DNA from: Phaeoceros laevis
Lineage: Eukaryota; Anthocerotophyta; Anthocerotopsida; Notothyladales
Reading direction: 5' to 3'
Length of the DNA: 23,122 nucleotides
Assembly: GCA_049999765.1 (NCBI GenBank)
Contig: JBNGIQ010007137.1
Span: 1-23,122 of the forward strand
Below the pieces are notes generated by a model. It was not told the origin of the DNA and ran no database searches. It saw only the letters and a list, made by a program, of their open reading frames with translations. Positions 10,790 through 21,980 of the stretch are shown piece after piece (within the stretch, counting starts at the first letter, position 1; each line of letters opens with the position of its first letter). The position numbers and the translations under genes are program-made.

Positions 10790-13700
10790 TCACACCATCG
10801 CACCTTCAGCTGCACTGTCAGAGCGAAGAAGAGGCTCAGTCGGCCCTCCGTCTGCGGCCCCTCCATTTGTCAGGTGCGACTTGTCTGGACGTTCAGGGAC
10901 CCGACGAGGTGATGGAACTGGTATCAATTTCACCAGTGCAGCCACCACAAGACTGCCGGCCCCGATCCCTACACTAAATAGCCAGAGTTTGAGATTAAGA
11001 GGCACTGTCTCGGCAAACTTCCCAAGAAACTCCACCATGATCACTTGAAACACTATTGTGAACACGAGCACTAGGATGAACACAATATTGTTGAACGTGT
11101 TCCGGAATACATTTATCTTCTCCATCTCCCTTGAGTTGATTTCATTGAAGACCTGCCACAAACAACAAAGCAGGCCAAGTTTCTGAGTTTGACGCCAAAA
11201 TTCATGTCAAGCTGGGAACGAAATGCCTCTGTTCCTTGAAGACACAGTTCACCTGGCAGAAAACGAAGGTGTTGAAGATTAACGTGTTGAGGGTCTCCTT
11301 GTCCCCCTCATTGATACCCAGAAAGCTCAAATCCTTATACTTGTACTGCAGAACGAAAAGCACCAGCAACTGGTACAACACCTGACCAGCAATATTCCTC
11401 CACATAACATAGGTGATGAACTCCCCTTTTCGCCCTACAGGAGCCTTGGTCATCAAGTCATCAGTTGGAGGTTCAGTCGCCAACGCCAACGCTCCCAGTG
11501 TATCCATGATCAAGTTCACCCAAAGTAGCTGAACTGCTGTGAGTGGCGCTTCACCTGGATCACGGGTAACAATGTTAAGAACCTGAAGCCCGCACATAAA
11601 AGTTTTGATAGACACTACCCTATCATTGCCAAATGTGAGTGGCTTACCTGTGACACAAGCTGATGTGAAGTTAATCACCAAAGCCACCAGGTTTACGGTA
11701 AGCTGAAACTGGACAAACTTCTGGATATTTGTGTAAACAGCGCGGCCCCATTTTGCTTGGGTGACGATAGTCTGGAATCTGTCATCGAGAATAATAACAT
11801 CGGCACTCTCCTTCGCTACCTGTCGAGAAACTAGTTATTTTAGTTCTTGCGTCCTGATACTCAGCATGAACTCTTAGCAAGAGAGCTAAAGGCCCATACC
11901 TCCAGTCGAGAGTGGTAAGAGACACGAATACTCTACGTACCTCAGTGCCAGCAATACCCATTGCAAGCCCTATGTCTGCTTCGTGCAATGCAGGGGCATC
12001 ATTGGTTCCGTCCCCAGTCACTGCCACTACCTCTCCCATTTCTCGTAGCGTCTTGACTAGAATATGCTTGTCAGTTGGTGAAGACCTGGCCATAACCTGC
12101 AGGCCAACTCCTCCATAAATGAAACGTCACAGGAAACAAACCCACACTGTGTGTCTCAACACCAAGGAACAACGGCAACCATCCCTACCTGTAAATTCTT
12201 GACCAGATTTTTGAAGTATTCTTTATCTGTATCTGGGTCACCATAGAGCTGGCGAAATTCAGGGCCTTGTATCACTACTCCGTCGGTGAGGATTTTGCAT
12301 TCTTTTGCAATGGCCACTGCCGTATTCACATTATCACCGGTCACCATGCGTACTTTGATGCCAGCAGAGAAACATGTTTCGACGGCCTCTGGTACTCCTG
12401 GCCGGACAGGATCCTTGATTCCCAATATTGCTGCGCAAGTGAAACCTTCATCGGGAATAGAACCATCTTGCCAATCCTCCACATCCTTGTAGGCCAGGCA
12501 CAAGGTTCTCAAAGCATTGTCAGCGAAGGACTGGATAGTTCCCTTTAGCTGTTTATTCATCTCGTCGTCTATTGGCACCACCTCGCCTTCCCCATCAATA
12601 ACCTTGTCACATGAGGCCAGGACTATCTCAGAGGCACCTTTCCAGTGGACCCGCAAAGAACCGTCAGGATTTCTCAAGACAACCCCCATTTTCTTCTTAG
12701 CGGAGTTGAAAGGTTCAACCTTCAGTATCTCTGACTCGGCACGAACGTTTTTGAAGTTTCCACCCAGACACACACCCAATCCTAGACAGGCCGTTTCAGT
12801 GGGTGTGCCGATAAGGCTGTTGTCAGACTGTGATACATCACCACTGGTGTTTTGAAAAACCCCTTGCAAAAGGATAGGCAAAAATTTCTCTGGTAGCTGA
12901 CCCTTAATTTCACTGGCGTCCCTCTCAGACCCTGCCACCCAAGCACGTGCGACAGTCATCTTGTTTGTAGTCAATGTGCCGGTCTTGTCACTGCATATAG
13001 TAGTGGCCGAGCCCATAGTCTCACAAGCAGAGAGGTGTCTCACAAGTGCCTTATCAGCCATCATTTTCTTCATTGCGTAGGCAAGGGTAAGTGTAACAGC
13101 CAAGGGAAGACCTTCAGGTACAGCAACCACAATAATGGTGACAGCAATTGCAAAGTAGTCAACGAGGACAACGAGGTCTTCCAAATCCCAGTCTTTAATG
13201 TGACCCTTCTCTGCCTTGTTGATGACGAATCTGATTACCAGAACAACAAAAGTGAGTACGGCAAAGCCCAGTCCGACTTTGCCAATGAGTGTAGCAACTC
13301 CGTTGAGCCTCACTTGCAGAGGAGTCTCCTCACAAGTGTCATCACTCAGCGTCGCCATCAGTTTCCCCCATTCCGTGTTCATGCCGACACCAGTGACCAG
13401 CATAAGACCAGATCCATCCTGGACTGTGGTCCCTGAGAGAAGGAAAGGGTTCTTTTCATTCTTGTATTGCGGAATGCTCTCGCCAGTCATACTGGACTCG
13501 TCAATGGTCAAGGAGTACCCTCTTACATACACTCCGTCAGCTGGCACGACATCCCCAATGCCCAGATGGACAACGTCGCCTACCAGCAGATCGAAGATCA
13601 GTACCTGCTTCCGGCAGCCCGCACGGGTGACTTGTAGGAAGATCTTCTTCTTCTCATTATCAAGTTCGCGAAATTGCTTTGACTGTTGATAGTCGCTGGC

Positions 13701-14537
13701 TGCAGTAACAAAAACGACTAGGAAAATGCTGAAAGCAATGCCAGCCCCGTCGTACCACCCTTCTTGCCACCCCTCGGTTGGAATGCCGATGACCAAGGAC
13801 AATACGGCGCACACCAGGAGAATGAGGAGCGTGACATCCTGGAGCGCTTCCCACACAAACACCCAGAACCCCTTCGGAGGCTTCTCGGGGTACGTATTTG
13901 CTCCATAAATCTCCTGCCTTTGTTTGATATCCTTCTCGTCACCAGGAAGACCTTCCTCAAACTCTACCTTGAGCCTTCGGGCCAGCCCTTTCACCCCGCC
14001 AACTTCCCGCAGACGCTTCTTGTCGTCTTGCTCGACCAGCCGCGCAAGCTCCTTAGGGCCATCCTGAAAGCCGTACTCCTCTGCCTTCTTTAGCAGCTCG
14101 TCAGAGTCCCGCTCAGGCTTCAAAAGCTCGGCAGCTGCATATGCGCATTACACCCACACAGCATGAGCAGTCCTCATCGGTCCAAAAACATAATGCGCCC
14201 GCCCCCCGACCCCAATGCGAGGACAACTCCCAGCTTACCTCTCTCGAACCTGATGACCGCTTGCGCGACAGTGAGCGACGTCTTCAACCGATTCCTCACC
14301 CGGATCTGCATATCCAGGGTTCGGCATCAGTCTCAAATCCAAAACAGCCACTACAGCTCACCAATCTCACTCACAGCCTTCACATACCTCGTCCCGTCTC
14401 TTCTCGTACTCCTGCCTATTCTCAATGTCGGTGGTGAACCGCAGGCGGCGAGCAGCATTCAAGGTGAAAATGCTTTTCCGCCACTCGGAGCGGGCATCGA
14501 GGGTGGCCCGCTTGGTCTCCAGATCGAATGTCCCCAT
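10790..14537 (-). CDS. autoinhibited Ca2+-ATPase (plant type IIB, ACA family), 7 exons
   Basis: A P-type pump that moves Ca2+ out of the cytosol using ATP and is activated by calmodulin. Exons on the minus strand: 14537-14388, 14305-14239, 14134-12189, 12096-11941, 11819-11648, 11554-11253, 11152-10790. All phases match and give about 1051 residues, normal for ACAs. The start 'MGTFDLETKR' is followed by a basic, Trp-anchored helix ('EWRKSIFTLNAARRLRF', residues 18-34), the N-terminal calmodulin-binding autoinhibitor typical of plant IIB pumps. Other landmarks: the actuator motif TGES (289-292), PEGL in M4 (412-415), the phosphorylation motif DKTGTLT with Asp455, KGASEIVL, TGDNVNTA, the hinge VTGDGTNDAPAL, and 'NLIMDTLGALALATEPP' in M6. 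Ten membrane segments are expected. No residue essential to the pump is seen missing. Which membrane it serves (plasma membrane, vacuole or ER) cannot be told from sequence alone. The tRNA gene and the protease gene lie upstream on the same strand but are not co-transcribed with it in any way that can be seen. Confidence 0.95.
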
Positions 14538-15332
14538 ACTGTTAGAGCACCAGGGGCTACAACCGGGGCCGTCCTCCGCCGACATGCAACACCGCGGCTG
14601 GCAATGCCACTGCAGCACAGTTTGAGCTCAGCTGGGATGCTGCGAACTGTCTCCTTTTGCGCATCCAACGCTCCGTGGTACGGATCCCAAGCCCTGCTGC
14701 TTACTGCAGCAGCAGACTACCACGGCGGGCGAGGTAGATCTCAGACCCCCAATTGATCAAGCGAGAGAAGGCATGGAGAACTCGCCTTTCGACCCCCCCC
14801 CCGGAGGGCCTCGGCCTCCGATTTCGGCAGCATCCAATCCCGGGCTGGCAAACCTGAAGTTCCAGCCCAAAGGGCAAATGCTAATCCTTAGTCTGCTGCC
14901 GCCTTGGCTAATACATACGCAACAAGTAGCGTTTTCGACGACGGTTCGCCCCCGCAAGTTCCTCAGGTCCCCCAACATCGCCCTCCTGCACAATGCGCGC
15001 ACTGCTCACTCACATTCACCCCGCGATTGGGCGGACTAAAAAGGGCTGGCAAGTTGAGCCCGAAGGGAGCCATCTTTGACCAATCGAATACATACATACA
15101 TACATACCAGTGTCCAATCCGGCTCATGTGGTTGAGCGACATGTATGGGATTTCCTCTGCCTTTTAATATATATTTATTATTTTGAACTTATTAATTCTG
15201 AACTATTAAATTATTATTATTTTGCCTTTCATGTCGCCGCAGACTGCGGCGGCCGGTCAAAGTTTCAAATTTTTAAATTCAAACACCATAAATAGACTTA
15301 TTCTTCTTCGTCTTGAGACGAAAAAGAACTTG
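14538..15332. promoter_or_regulatory. upstream region of the Ca2+-ATPase gene
   Basis: No gene is recognised. The first ~500 bases are GC-rich and should hold the promoter and leader of the ATPase. A run of ten C at about 14793-14803 is followed by a near-palindrome CGGAGGGCCTCGGCCTCCG. A CATA microsatellite lies at about 15090-15107. Around 15165-15230 the DNA is AT-rich. No TATA box can be assigned with confidence. Confidence 0.4.
15088..15108. repeat. (CATA)n microsatellite
   Basis: Four to five copies of the tetranucleotide CATA, read directly. It is upstream of the ATPase and downstream of the tRNA gene. Confidence 0.8.
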
Positions 15333-15417
15333 TGGGGTGAGAGAGGCTCGAACTCTCGACCTCAGGATTTCTCTGTAGCTATGAGACCTACGCGCTAGCC
15401 AACTGCGCCACCACCCC
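15333..15417 (-). tRNA. elongator tRNA-Met (CAT), intron-containing
   Basis: On the minus strand the gene begins GGGGTGGTGGCGCAGTTGGC and ends CTCTCACCCCA. The 7-bp acceptor stem, the D-arm with GCGCAGTTGGCTAGCGC, the anticodon CAT at 15383-15381 and the T-arm GTTCGAGCC are all present. An 11-base intron (plus-strand 15369-15379) sits one base after the anticodon, the standard tRNA intron position; removing it closes the anticodon stem. Plant elongator tRNA-Met genes commonly carry a short intron here. CCA is not encoded, as expected for a nuclear gene. The plus strand after the 3' end lacks a long T run on the transcribed side; an AT-rich plus-strand AAAAAG at 15321-15326 reads CTTTTT on the minus strand about 7 bases past the gene and would serve as a Pol III terminator. 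Confidence 0.95.
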
Positions 15418-15878
15418 GTCATGTACACCAAATGTATATTTTAAAAACATATTCTCAAGTTCTTAACGATTGCGACAAAACAGTACAGTCAACGACGGCC
15501 GTCACGCGCTTGGCCCGCTTTGCTTTTGCTTTACGCGCTTGGCCCGCGTGCTTCAACACGTAAAGCAGGCGGCACGGCCCCCCTTGTATTGTCCGGTGTA
15601 CGGTTGCTTGCCTTCCAAGAAAGGAGTCATCAGCAGTAGTGACGAATTACTGTATCACAAATTTAGGCTCCACCTACCAGCCAGCGAGCTGATAGATGGC
15701 TGGAGGCACAAATGGGTGCCCATCAACACTCGAGAGTAAATGAATGAGTGAATAGATGGCCCGGAATTCAGCAGCAACTTTTTCACTCTTCTTTCCCTGA
15801 CAGGCAAAGCCTGGTAGTTTTATATCAAAAAACAAACTGCACTTTAATCAGAACGCCAGAGCCCCTCTCTACGCTCAG
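15418..15878. other. spacer between tRNA-Met and protease gene
   Basis: This holds the 3' flank of the protease gene and the 5' flank of the tRNA. An 89-codon plus-strand frame (15470-15739) has no ATG at its start. It reads a C-x4-C ... H-x5-H spacing that faintly recalls a C2H2 finger. With no splice partner or known relative it is not called as a gene. Confidence 0.35.
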
Positions 15879-18877
15879 CTACATTCTGAGGTCCTCCGAG
15901 ATGGCCGACGGTATGCAGTGGGTAGCCAGTATGTCGGGTGTTGCGGTCTTAGCCTCCTTAGTGTCCAGCACCACCATCTGCACACCAGATCAGATACAGG
16001 CGTTTCAACGGCTTTCTCAAAAGAGTGGGTGACCTTCGCTGGAAAGCAGCAGTACCCAGAAGGCATCATATCTCGGGACAAGAGACCAGATACGAGTATA
16101 ATTATTACCTGTTGGTACTCTAGATCGAACCGAAGGAAGTCAGATTGGCAGTTCTCGACCATATGCGCCAAGTGTTTCAAGTTCCTCACTGCCGTGCCGT
16201 TGAAAGCTAGGATCTGCTATAAACTCGCATGTTAGTCAAATACAAATGAAAATAAGGAAAACTGGAGTAAAAGGCAGTGCGGAAAGCGACCTGAGTGTTG
16301 ACAATGTCTTCATACCCGATGTTAATGTCTGCAACTAGCACCTGCAACGCCAGAGCACCATCAGAGTCCAAATCCTCCAAGAACACAGACCACCACTGCA
16401 CGGAGTCTCCAATTTCATCCCCAATCTTACCTGCGACACAACAACCAACTGCTCCTCGTCCGTCTGACACATGGAATGCAACAGTTTGTCGAGTAGTTTC
16501 ACTGGGGCATCATAATCATAGTCCTTGCCATACTGCGTTGGATACTGTGAGGAATCAGTCATAAAGTCCAACAAATCTTTCCCTTTGTGAAACAAGAAGT
16601 TAAAGTCTTCCCGTTGCAAACACCCAACGCCTTCTATCTTGCTGAGGAGCAGCCCCAACAAACAGGCAAACAATCACCATATTTACCTCAGATCGGAGGT
16701 ACGGGACAGAAACGGCTGTGAACACAATGCCAGCCATGATATAGTATGAAGGTGGTTTCCCTTTGATATGGGCTGGGACCAACCGTTTGTGATTAGCCAG
16801 TTCCACATCAAATTCCCGGGCCTTGGAATTACGCAGGATTTTAACTCTGGCCTTCTCCCCTGTGTACTTCTGTGAAACCAGGTAACTGAAGCCAATGCGC
16901 TCACCGTGCCGGAAAGGGACTGCAGGACATGATACATCGGTCATCAGCAATCAGTGCATAAGCAAAATAACCTCCTTCACTAACAGTGCCCAGACCTAAA
17001 AGACCCAGAACTGTGTCTCCTGGACTGACCCAGAACCAACTCAGTTTGACATCACTGTACCTGTTCCATCATTGGCAATTTCCACTCCATCAAAACTTAA
17101 GAGAATGTCAGACGACTCAAGGTGTTGAGCAGCCGGCGCTGTAGGCTCCACCCTTCGTATCCTCACGCCTTTCTGAGATGCCTTCATACCCAAGGCTTTT
17201 CGCAGATCCGGATTTTCCATCTTTTGCCATTCAATGCCCAAAATTGGAAATCCTGACACACAAGCCGCGACACCGTCAAATCCAATCCAGCAAAGAGGGA
17301 AGGAAGGCGGGACTTTACTATATGCTTAGGGCCGAAGCCACATGGCAAAGTAAGACATTATTGGGAGAAGGCCAGAGTTAAAAGAAACACACATGACTCA
17401 GGAAAACCACTGTCATGAAACCAAGCAGGTGCGGACATATGTACCAGTATAATCTCCAGTTCGCTCATAGTCAGTGATGAAGTGCGTGATGACTGGAGTT
17501 GGAATGACATAGCCAATATTTTCTGCATCCTCATGTTTCAGAGATTGAAAAGCGATTCCAACACATTGACCCCTATCATTGAAAGCTGGGCCACCAGAAT
17601 TTCCTGAATTGATGGCTGCATCAATCTGGAAAAAGGCAAGCAAATCCGCCAGTCACAACAGGCCCATCCCACTTGCAAACACAGAATTGTGCACACTCTA
17701 AATATTGATCCACTTGATGAGCTTACAACCTCAGGAAAAGCCTCTGAAAAAGTGTTCCCACAGCATCCTCAGGGCAAAGGAGAGTCAAGCTACTTGCCTG
17801 CACGCCTAACAGTTCGGTAGCACCATGGACATACGAGGTGACCTCAATACGTGAAACCACACCACTTGTCACGGATATGGTATCCCCTCCTATAGGATAG
17901 CCGACAACGGTGACTGCATCTTGCAATCGAGGTAGAGAACCAAATTCAACAGGAGATACTCCATCCCAAAACTCATCCTGAGCAACTGTCAACATCGCTG
18001 CACAATTCCAGCAATCCTATCTCAGAACAATAGCAAAGTCTGCAGCACGAGGTAAGGGTTGCACTCAAGACAATGAAATAGAAAAGACCAAGCTTGTTCC
18101 TCCTGATAACCTGTTTGTTGGTCCTACGACATTCATATTAGGCTCACCAATATCACACTCTGTTCCAATAGCTAGGACAGTTGCCAAATATTTGACATCA
18201 GAACCACGCTTTTTGACCTTGACTTGCGTGTGATGCTCCACAGAATGCGCATTAGTAAGAACCCTTCGACCACTGATGATGAATCCGCTGCTGTTGGAGC
18301 TAAACTGGCGTTTTCTTTGCCATGGCAAAGAAAAGTTGGGTTCAGTGTGTACGCAAAATACTTTCACAACGGCATCCATAAAAGGGGCATCCTTGACCTC
18401 ATCAGAACCTATTCCTGGATCATCCTGCCATCCAGGATCCCCTGGTGCAGAGTAGAAGTTACTGGGCCCTCCCAGCGTAGGCGACTTTGCTCTGTACCTT
18501 CCCACCCTACGCGACGACCTCTCAACGGCTTTGTCTCCTTTTTCATCATCCTCCAAAGCGTACTTCCTTTCCTCAGGACTGTCATCCGCAGTCTGAACTA
18601 CAACGTTCTTCCCAGAGCCACTTGACGGACGTTTTTGTGGCCTGCCTCTTCTTGCTTTCGCAGGTCCAGCATCCTCCAGCATGTCAAGGTCTTCATCTTG
18701 GCTGCTTAGGTCAGCAGAGGACGCTTTCTGGAGGTTCGCTTGCTTAGAGTCATACGACGAAGAAGCCCCACCTTGCCCTGCTCGAGCGCTAAGTTGAGCA
18801 GGCACTGAGGGAGGGGCAGGCTCAGGCTTCGGATGCTTTGGCGGCCGTCCACGCTTCCTGGGTTGCTGATTCTCCAT
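15879..18877 (-). CDS. DEG9-like nuclear serine protease with two AT-hooks, 9 exons
   Basis: A Deg/HtrA-type ATP-independent serine endopeptidase. Exons on the minus strand: 18877-18148, 17997-17798, 17625-17445, 17252-17061, 16919-16687, 16532-16431, 16341-16291, 16213-16109, 15977-15879; phases agree and give about 630 residues. Catalytic triad: His211 in '[11 protein letters not shown]', Asp242 in 'TECDIAML', Ser320 in '[10 protein letters not shown]'. PDZ-like regions follow, with '[19 protein letters not shown]' and '[12 protein letters not shown]', then '[14 protein letters not shown]' and '[17 protein letters not shown]', ending '[11 protein letters not shown]'. These match plant DEG9, a nuclear/nucleolar member, from end to end. 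The N-terminal ~165 residues are a disordered basic/acidic extension with two RGRP cores, '[10 protein letters not shown]' (7-16) and 'RRGRPQKRP' (76-84), which are AT-hook motifs, so DNA contact and nuclear location are inferred. No transit or signal peptide is visible. Intron 17797-17626 is GC-AG. The start codon (ATG at 18877) is the first in frame. Confidence 0.93.
17626..17797 (-). other. GC-AG intron in the DEG9-like gene
   Basis: The minus-strand exon ends GTGCAG and the intron begins GCAAGTA, again the strong GC-donor consensus; the acceptor is TTTTTCCAG. The join gives 'ELLGVQ' + '[15 protein letters not shown]', which is the conserved active-site loop, so the assignment is firm. Confidence 0.88.
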
Positions 18878-20533
18878 TGCTGCTTGCCCTTACCAAATAC
18901 AAACAACAAACCTCATGGGCGCATAGCACCCACTTCTCGATTTGAAAGCCGCGGTGCTGTTCTTGACTAAGGCATTCAAATCCAAACAACCCTCTCCCCG
19001 TCAAGGCCTGCATGCACCGACCGCACAGAATCACACAACCTAAAAATCACAGGGTTAACCTCGACCAATGTCGAGACAAGGAATGCAACCAGCATCGGTG
19101 AAAGTATAGAGCCACGAATAAGCCTGAACTAGCTCACAATGCAGCGAACCGATCATTTTCCTTCATGCAATTAGTGCCCAAAGTCATCAGTGCTCTACAG
19201 ACCACCAATCCCAATCGATTCTCCTGCCTCCGTCAAGAAACAATTCCACAAAACCAATCCCACCTGCTCTCTCCGCTTTCCCGCCAAGCTGCGAGACCCG
19301 AGTGTCACTGGAATAGCCTACTTCAGAGCCAGAATTGCGTACCGTGGCAGGTCAGTGCAGCACCTATCCTCGCAATGCTGCACACGCTCCAGTAGTTGCA
19401 GTAGCCCGTACCATCCCCCTGGCGGTTCCTCTCAAGTCACACCCGCCGCAGCTCCAAGCATAAGCCCTAAAACCCTGGGACAGCAGCCATGGTCGCGCAC
19501 AGCCTCCGGTTGTCCAAGCCAGGACTAGCAGCCCTTTGCGGCCTGCCCCTGGAGCGGACTGGAGAATTATGGACGTTGATATGTCAGGTCATGCTGTTCG
19601 TGCGAGCGGACCAAATGCTAAAACGAGCTGAGAGAGTGCCGGAGTATAGAAGAACAATGTCGGTCGCCACAGGCACCGACGAATTGGCCGTGAGACTGCA
19701 ATGCTCGTGTCAGAGGGCCCCCTCGATGTTGCTCCGTTCTTCGGGCTCTACAACATTTCATGTTACCATCATTTGGTTCACGCCCCGGCAACGAAACAAC
19801 GAAACGAAACGAAGCTAGACTAAGATTCCTACATTTTATGTGGCGCTCAATTCGTCGCACGGCGTAGAAGTAATAAATATCGGTAAGACAAACTCATTGA
19901 GCACCCTAAATTTTAGTATAGTCCAGTCCATGGTCGCCCACTACACTCACCACACGGCCATTTACCCTCTTACAAACCTACATGCCACCGTCTTAGATAG
20001 ATAGATAGTTTTCACGTGCGAGGTAACGGAGGGCATCCTGGATGGTGCACGGCACCTAACTTCGGTGCCACTTGGCCATTGGCCATCCAGCTAGCCTGCA
20101 GGTTAGGGCGAACAATCTTAGACCTAATGGGGAGGTGTAAGAGTGTGGTATTTGTCCAAATAGATTTTCTTCCATCCCCACAAAATAAACAGAGTTATTT
20201 CATAAGCAAAAGTACACATTGAAAAAGATAAAGATTCTATTTCTAGATAAAATATAAATATTTCAATACCCTTAAAATCTTAGTATTAATGCCCTAATAA
20301 GATCTCCCCTTGAGGTATATTATGATTTATTATAATTTTGTTCTTCAGGTAATTTTTCAACTTCATGAATTTGAAATACACAACTTCGAATATTGCAATC
20401 AAATTCATATTAAATAATCAGTGGAACCTAAATCATAAGAATGTAGATTGCTAAGTTGCTATAACTTTCCTATTATTCTGTTCTAGTTTACCTTGCTAAT
20501 ATACTATAAAATTTTAGTAGAGTATTTTTTTAT
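18878..20533. other. intergenic region upstream of protease and of the orphan ORF
   Basis: About 18878-19500 should hold the promoter and leader of the minus-strand protease. A short GATA microsatellite lies at about 19995-20008 and a CGAAA-type simple repeat at about 19789-19815. ORFs up to 112 codons are present on both strands but show no family resemblance or splice partners. From about 20150 the DNA turns AT-rich and stays so to the next ORF. TATAAA at 20505-20510 lies only 24 bases before the ORF's ATG, so it is of doubtful meaning in such AT-rich DNA. Confidence 0.45.
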
Positions 20534-21343
20534 ATGGCTACATCTAATTCTGGAAATGTAGTGTCGGATCAAATTGTGCCTGCACCTACTCTTGAGAAAT
20601 CATATTACAAACCATATGATGTTCCTTGTAGCTATTACCTCCATTTGAACCCATGTTCTCTTGGGCAATCGTTACATTATCGATATTGTGGGGAAAGAGC
20701 ATATTTATGCACTCAGCATTACACTCCCGAGGCACGATTTGACACAAAGCATGGCTACATTTACCGATTAAATGAGCATGCTCGTGATCATGTGTATGAT
20801 CGTGTTACAGGACCTCATGGTGGTCCACCTAAAAAGTGCATAGTTCATAGGAAGAAAAAATCGCTTCCACTTATACCTGGCAAATACTTAGCACCCGAAC
20901 TTCTTAGATATCGTGTTGGTCCAGATGGAGCATCTAGATATAGGAGTCAATACAATAGTCCAGCCTGTACCTTTTTGACACAAGCATGGCCAAAATTTGG
21001 AGGTGAGTCCTCGCAAGCTGGCCAGGTGTATTACAAATCTCTTGTTTCGCTAGAAAAACCAAAAACTCAAGGCCCCTACTACGTTTCAGACGTAGGTGGG
21101 TTCATATATGAAGTATTGCATTCATCAGAAAGCATGTTTCATAGTGAGATTGCAGAATTTATAAAGAAGTATTACCACGAAGATGTAGTGAAAGCTAATG
21201 CAGCTAACAATATGTCCAAAGATTATGGAAGGAAGTTAGGTCTGTGGCAAACTGAAGAGTCTTTTCAGCCAAAGATCACTAAACCTATCAAAGAAAAGGA
21301 TGTTAATGTCCTTGAGGAAAATCTAAAATTTGTAGGTTGGTAA
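20534..21343 (+). CDS. uncharacterised intronless Cys/Tyr-rich protein, 269 aa
   Basis: I do not recognise this protein. A single ATG-to-TAA frame of 270 codons stands alone in AT-rich DNA, far longer than chance would give there, and its translation is balanced in composition. The N-terminus (1-25) is Ser/Thr-rich without a signal peptide. Residues 32-62 carry C-x8-C-x10-C-x6-C-x2-H (C32, C41, C52, C59, H62), a possible metal-binding or disulphide cluster inside a Tyr-rich stretch. The middle has 'GPHGGPPKKCIVHRKKKSL', a basic patch. The C-terminal third is amphipathic and helical-looking ('SEIAEFIKKYYHEDVV'), then Lys-rich. No membrane segments are seen. Codons prefer A/T at third positions, unlike the GC-rich neighbours, and there is no intron. 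It may be an element-borne or horizontally acquired gene, a retrogene or a lineage orphan; the sequence does not decide. Confidence 0.6.
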   Translation: MATSNSGNVVSDQIVPAPTLEKSYYKPYDVPCSYYLHLNPCSLGQSLHYRYCGERAYLCTQHYTPEARFDTKHGYIYRLNEHARDHVYDRVTGPHGGPPKKCIVHRKKKSLPLIPGKYLAPELLRYRVGPDGASRYRSQYNSPACTFLTQAWPKFGGESSQAGQVYYKSLVSLEKPKTQGPYYVSDVGGFIYEVLHSSESMFHSEIAEFIKKYYHEDVVKANAANNMSKDYGRKLGLWQTEESFQPKITKPIKEKDVNVLEENLKFVGW

Positions 21344-21467
21344 AACTATAGGTTCCTATAGAAAATTTGATATCTCAGTACTATTGGTAAAATTTATTGT
21401 CCCAAATGTCGGCCTTTTAGTTTGGTAGCCTAGGTAACCTTTAAAGGGCTGATCCAGAAGAAAAATG

Positions 21468-21700
21468 GTTTTGGTCTATGGGCCTTGGTCCCTTGCAATG
21501 GCTTAAATAAAAGAATGAGGCTTCATTCTACATTAACCTAGATAACTGATAAGCCCCTTTACCTCATCCTCAAAATTTTCTGACTTTGTTTGGTTCTATC
21601 ATGGTCCCCTTGATAGCCTACTAACAGCACAAGGCTTCATTCTCCGTTACCTTAATTTAGATAGCTAATGGCCCCTTAACCTCATTGGCAAAATTTTCTA
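21468..21700. repeat. tandem duplication, about 116-bp unit, two copies
   Basis: Copy 1 (about 21468-21583) and copy 2 (about 21584-21700) align in order: GGTCCCTTG, then GGCTTCATTCT, then a short CCTA/TTTAGATA block, then CCCCTTxACCTCAT, then CAAAATTTTCT. Differences are scattered, so the duplication is old. It begins about 125 bases after the stop of the orphan ORF. Confidence 0.7.
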
Positions 21701-21980
21701 CGCGTAATATATAATTCCTCCACCTAAATGCAACCTTGATGTTGCCACCGTTCTAACCTAGAAAAGTCAACACACTACAGGTAGTGATGGAATTAATATC
21801 CTATGTGGTTTATTGTATTCTGGTATACTATTACAATACTATGAATTTCATTTATTTCTATGTTGTTAACAATGTCAATATCCAAAAGGGAACTTTCTAC
21901 TATAAGTAGCTACTTGACTAGTTTTCCATTATACGTGACCTTGTTCTCTGGAAGCTTGGAGTACAAGCATGTAACGATAT

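Noticed and set aside
13035-13689. Plus-strand frames of 133 and 157 codons.
   Set aside because: Antisense shadows of the Ca2+-ATPase exon.
15470-15739. 89-codon frame with C2H2-like spacing.
   Set aside because: No ATG at its start, no splice partner, and the finger spacing is loose; not enough for a gene call.
19460-19482. CCCTAAAACCCT resembling a plant telo-box or telomere repeat.
   Set aside because: A single imperfect copy; no repeat array, so neither an interstitial telomere nor a firm promoter element.
19165-19818. Overlapping plus-strand frames of 76-112 codons upstream of the protease.
   Set aside because: Short, low-similarity translations in probable promoter DNA; the ATG at 19489 has a fair context but the product is unlike any protein I know.
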